A stretch of DNA of 64,000 bases from Bacteroidia bacterium (GTDB lineage Bacteria; Bacteroidota; Bacteroidia; J057). Below the pieces are notes generated by a model, which ran no database searches, had not been told where the DNA came from, and worked only from the letters and a program-made list of their open reading frames with translations. Positions 61,882-64,000 of this stretch are shown here, piece after piece; within the stretch, counting starts at the first letter, position 1; every line of letters begins with the position of its first letter. The stretch covers positions 1-64,000 of the forward strand of contig JALEFZ010000021.1 in assembly GCA_022760475.1 (NCBI GenBank), given 5' to 3'. The position numbers were made by a program, and so were the translations under genes.

Positions 61882-64000
61882 ATGAAGCAATTCCGGTCTG
61901 TTTTACCATTTCTAATCGTAGGTTTTTTTGGACTCAATCTTTCCTTTGCAAGCATTATAACAGTCAACTCCCTGGCAAATGATGGCAGTGGCTCCCTCAG
62001 AGAATCTATTGCGCTGGCAAATGAAGGGGATACCTTGCAAATGGGATTGACAGGAACCATTTTATTGGACAGTCAACTGGTCGTTGATAAAGACCTTTAC
62101 ATTTTTGGGATTGGGCCGGATACCTCAATCATCGACGCACAGGAGAAGGATCGAATTTTCCTTATTCAGGATACAACCAGTCTCTGGATCGAAGGATTTA
62201 CCCTTCAGAATGGAGATTTTTCTACCTTTCTGGATGGAAGCCAAAGACCTGGTGGAGGCTTTCCAGACGGTGGTGCCATCAAAGTGTTGGGTAGCCTACA
62301 CGGTAAAAATCTGGTATTTGCCTACAACAGAGCCACCTTCGGTGGTGCCCTTACCATTAGCAACGCCAACGTGGACATGACTCTCGTAGAGATGGAGAAT
62401 GTCTCATTTATATACAATGTCGCAGGAGCGAGTGATGGCAATCCAGGAAATTTTGGTCAGTATGGAGGTGCCATTTTCCAATTTGGTCCCTCTGGTGGAG
62501 GAACCCGTTTTGAAGCTACCAACTGTACCTTTTCCCACAACAGTTCTGTTGATAATGGAGGAGCATTCTATACCGAAGGAGAAATTACAGGGGGAACAGA
62601 AGCAGAATTCACCCATTGTACTTTTGCATTCAATGAATCAGAAAGAGGAGCAGGAGTAACCAATAACAGGTTCTCAGCGGTCTTTTTCAGCCGATGCCTC
62701 TTTGGTAATAACAGTGGACGTGTAGACCAGGATGTCAGAGGTTCTGTCCTCTCAAGAGGTTATAATTTACTCGAAACCATAGGTCCAAATACCCAGTGGG
62801 TACCTGATATGGACTCCACAGATTTGCTGAGGGTGGAGTCGCGAATTACCGATCTTGCCTTTTTTGCTCCACTCCCAACCCATGCCCTTGGCTGTGGAAG
62901 TCCAGCAGTAGATGCTGTTTTAGTGCCTACCAGCCTCACAACAGACCAGAAAGGACAATCAAGGATAGGACTTCCCGATATTGGTTCCCATGAGAAAAAT
63001 ATAGAACTGGATGGAGGGGTATATTCATTGGCAGAAAGGGGAGCTGGAAGTTTGCGCCTTGCCATAGAACTGGCCTGTGAAGGGGATACCATTTCGCTCG
63101 ACCAATTGGAGGGAAGCATTCGCCTGGAATCTACCCTTGAGATAAACAAGAGCCTCAAAATATTTGGAAATCCAACTGCCAGAATCAACCTGGATGGAGG
63201 CGATAGCCTTCGAATCATGGACATTGATAATGTCTCAAGTGAGATCCGCTGGTTTAATTTTCAACATGCCAATCCTGCCAGCTTTGGGGGTGGTGCAATT
63301 CGCAACAATGGAGAAATCGTAATTGCTTACTGTTCCTTTTTTGACAATACCGCTGTGAGCGGTGGCGCCATTGGTAACTATGGGGTAGAATCTCCAGGTA
63401 ATGGAACGGTAGTTTCAGCTACGATCAGCAATTCAAGCTTCAGCCGAAATAGGGCAAGTGTGCTAGACGGAGGGGCTGTTGACAGCAGAAGAATTGATAA
63501 GGATGTAGCGTTAGAAATGATCAACTGTACCGTTGCGAATAACTCAGCCAGCAATAAGGGGGGAGGGATCTCTAGTGAATCCTCTGGCACCATTCTTAGA
63601 AATACCCTACTAGCCTACAATACCGCCGTTGAAGGTGGGAATGATATTTTTGGAACCGGGACCAACTTTGCTGTGATGGCAGGAGGAACCAACCTCATCC
63701 AGGACAGCCTCGGTTCAGGAATCAGGCCAATGCCTGGAGTCAGAGAAGATCTTTACGGAGTAGATCCACTGCTTGATCCATTGGGGAATTATGAAGGCCC
63801 TACTTTGAGTAGAAGGTTGCAAGCTGGAAGTCCAGCAATTGATGCAGGGACAGATGATTTTGCTAGCCTGCTTCTGGGAACCGACCAAAGAGGCTTTGCC
63901 AGGATATTTGGAACTTCTATTGATATCGGTGCTTATGAATATAACCCGGCTACAAGTTCCAATTCCCTGGAAAAGGATGTTCTAAATGCTTCAATCAAAA
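61882..64000 (+). CDS. Large secreted beta-helix protein with repeated choice-of-anchor-Q-type units (3' end outside window)
   Basis: A partial gene of at least 706 codons that is still open at the window edge. A signal peptide (MKQFRSVLPFLIVGFFGLNL, cleavage near SFAS, residue 24) is followed by two similar units. Each begins with a GSLRESIALANEGDT-like or GSLRLAIELACEGDT-like segment. Each has a right-handed beta-helix with CTF/FxxN and GGA repeats, as in polymorphic outer-membrane or pectate-lyase-like proteins. Each ends with a GSPAVDA or GSPAIDA motif followed by DQKGQSR/DQRGFAR and DIGSHE or DIGAYE. The last is the choice-of-anchor Q signature. More units and a T9SS tail are expected downstream. 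It is probably a surface protein; the function is unknown. Confidence 0.8.
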   Translation, partial: MKQFRSVLPFLIVGFFGLNLSFASIITVNSLANDGSGSLRESIALANEGDTLQMGLTGTILLDSQLVVDKDLYIFGIGPDTSIIDAQEKDRIFLIQDTTSLWIEGFTLQNGDFSTFLDGSQRPGGGFPDGGAIKVLGSLHGKNLVFAYNRATFGGALTISNANVDMTLVEMENVSFIYNVAGASDGNPGNFGQYGGAIFQFGPSGGGTRFEATNCTFSHNSSVDNGGAFYTEGEITGGTEAEFTHCTFAFNESERGAGVTNNRFSAVFFSRCLFGNNSGRVDQDVRGSVLSRGYNLLETIGPNTQWVPDMDSTDLLRVESRITDLAFFAPLPTHALGCGSPAVDAVLVPTSLTTDQKGQSRIGLPDIGSHEKNIELDGGVYSLAERGAGSLRLAIELACEGDTISLDQLEGSIRLESTLEINKSLKIFGNPTARINLDGGDSLRIMDIDNVSSEIRWFNFQHANPASFGGGAIRNNGEIVIAYCSFFDNTAVSGGAIGNYGVESPGNGTVVSATISNSSFSRNRASVLDGGAVDSRRIDKDVALEMINCTVANNSASNKGGGISSESSGTILRNTLLAYNTAVEGGNDIFGTGTNFAVMAGGTNLIQDSLGSGIRPMPGVREDLYGVDPLLDPLGNYEGPTLSRRLQAGSPAIDAGTDDFASLLLGTDQRGFARIFGTSIDIGAYEYNPATSSNSLEKDVLNASIK

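Noticed and set aside
1..64000. CRISPR arrays, tRNA genes, IS elements and prophage
   Set aside because: I read both strands for short spaced repeats, TTCGAAT-type tRNA loops, transposase motifs and phage structural genes and found none that holds up.

Overview
The window looks like a chromosomal segment from a free-living, probably marine or aquatic member of the Bacteroidota, most likely near the Saprospiria/Lewinella-type lineages. Evidence for the phylum: a SusC/SusD pair, type IX secretion (T9SS) C-terminal sorting domains on at least two proteins, several TAnnTTTG-type -7 promoter elements, few recognisable Shine-Dalgarno sites, and the rpmG-DUF4295 pair. The finer placement is inferred from a Ser/Thr kinase paired with a sigma factor resembling the TIGR02999/ECF43 type, and from many large beta-propeller or repeat proteins. 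There are no rRNA or tRNA genes, CRISPR arrays, transposases or phage genes.

Region 1 (1-13.6 kb, minus strand) is a carbohydrate utilisation locus. In order of transcription it holds a GntR-type regulator with a sugar-binding-like sensor, SusC, SusD, a CRTAC1-like VCBS/ASPIC lipoprotein, a leaderless GH36-type alpha-galactosidase and a sodium/solute symporter. This suggests outer-membrane uptake of a galactose-containing glycan or galactoside, inner-membrane import and cytoplasmic hydrolysis. A DeoR/GlpR-like repressor stands divergent to glpD (13.7-15.3 kb), with TTCG/CGAA dyads between them.

Region 2 (15.3-27.3 kb): an M61-type peptidase, a KptA/Tpt1 RNA 2'-phosphotransferase, a DEAD-box helicase with an RGG/N-rich tail, a 560-bp gap with a very strong hairpin, then a same-strand set of ECF sigma factor, Ser/Thr kinase with TPR tail, and a 1248-residue T9SS propeller protein. 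RNase P RNA (rnpB) follows on the minus strand.

Region 3 (27.4-33.5 kb): lipoprotein MsrA, a sterol-desaturase-like membrane protein fused to two CDGSH iron-sulfur domains, a RimJ/RimL-type acetyltransferase, a small secreted Cys/His protein, a GH16 laminarinase-like enzyme with a T9SS tail, and two small or unknown proteins. A perfect 16-bp inverted repeat separates msrA from the desaturase.

Region 4 (33.6-50.2 kb): smc with a methyltransferase 3 bp downstream, a secreted unknown, a DUF2071 protein, a TonB-dependent receptor, an SDR, an endonuclease/exonuclease/phosphatase-family protein, a PI-PLC-like lipoprotein, an ECF sigma factor overlapping a gene for an inner-membrane helix plus outer-membrane-barrel protein, an OmpA-domain protein, and prfB with an intact +1 programmed frameshift.

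Region 5 (50.2-64 kb): a DsbA/FrnE-like thioredoxin-fold protein, a polytopic membrane protein, a class C beta-lactamase-like hydrolase, an aldo/keto reductase, a YggS-type PLP protein, then a protease-rich minus-strand cluster: a LPP20/DUF4384-like secreted protein, a secreted MORN-caspase, a GNAT acetyltransferase and a subtilase without a signal peptide. The window ends with rpmG, a DUF4295 gene and the first part of a large beta-helix surface protein.

The most unusual items are the caspase/LPP20-DUF4384/subtilase cluster, the sigma-kinase-T9SS triad, the tandem CDGSH fusion and the sigma-linked trans-envelope barrel protein.
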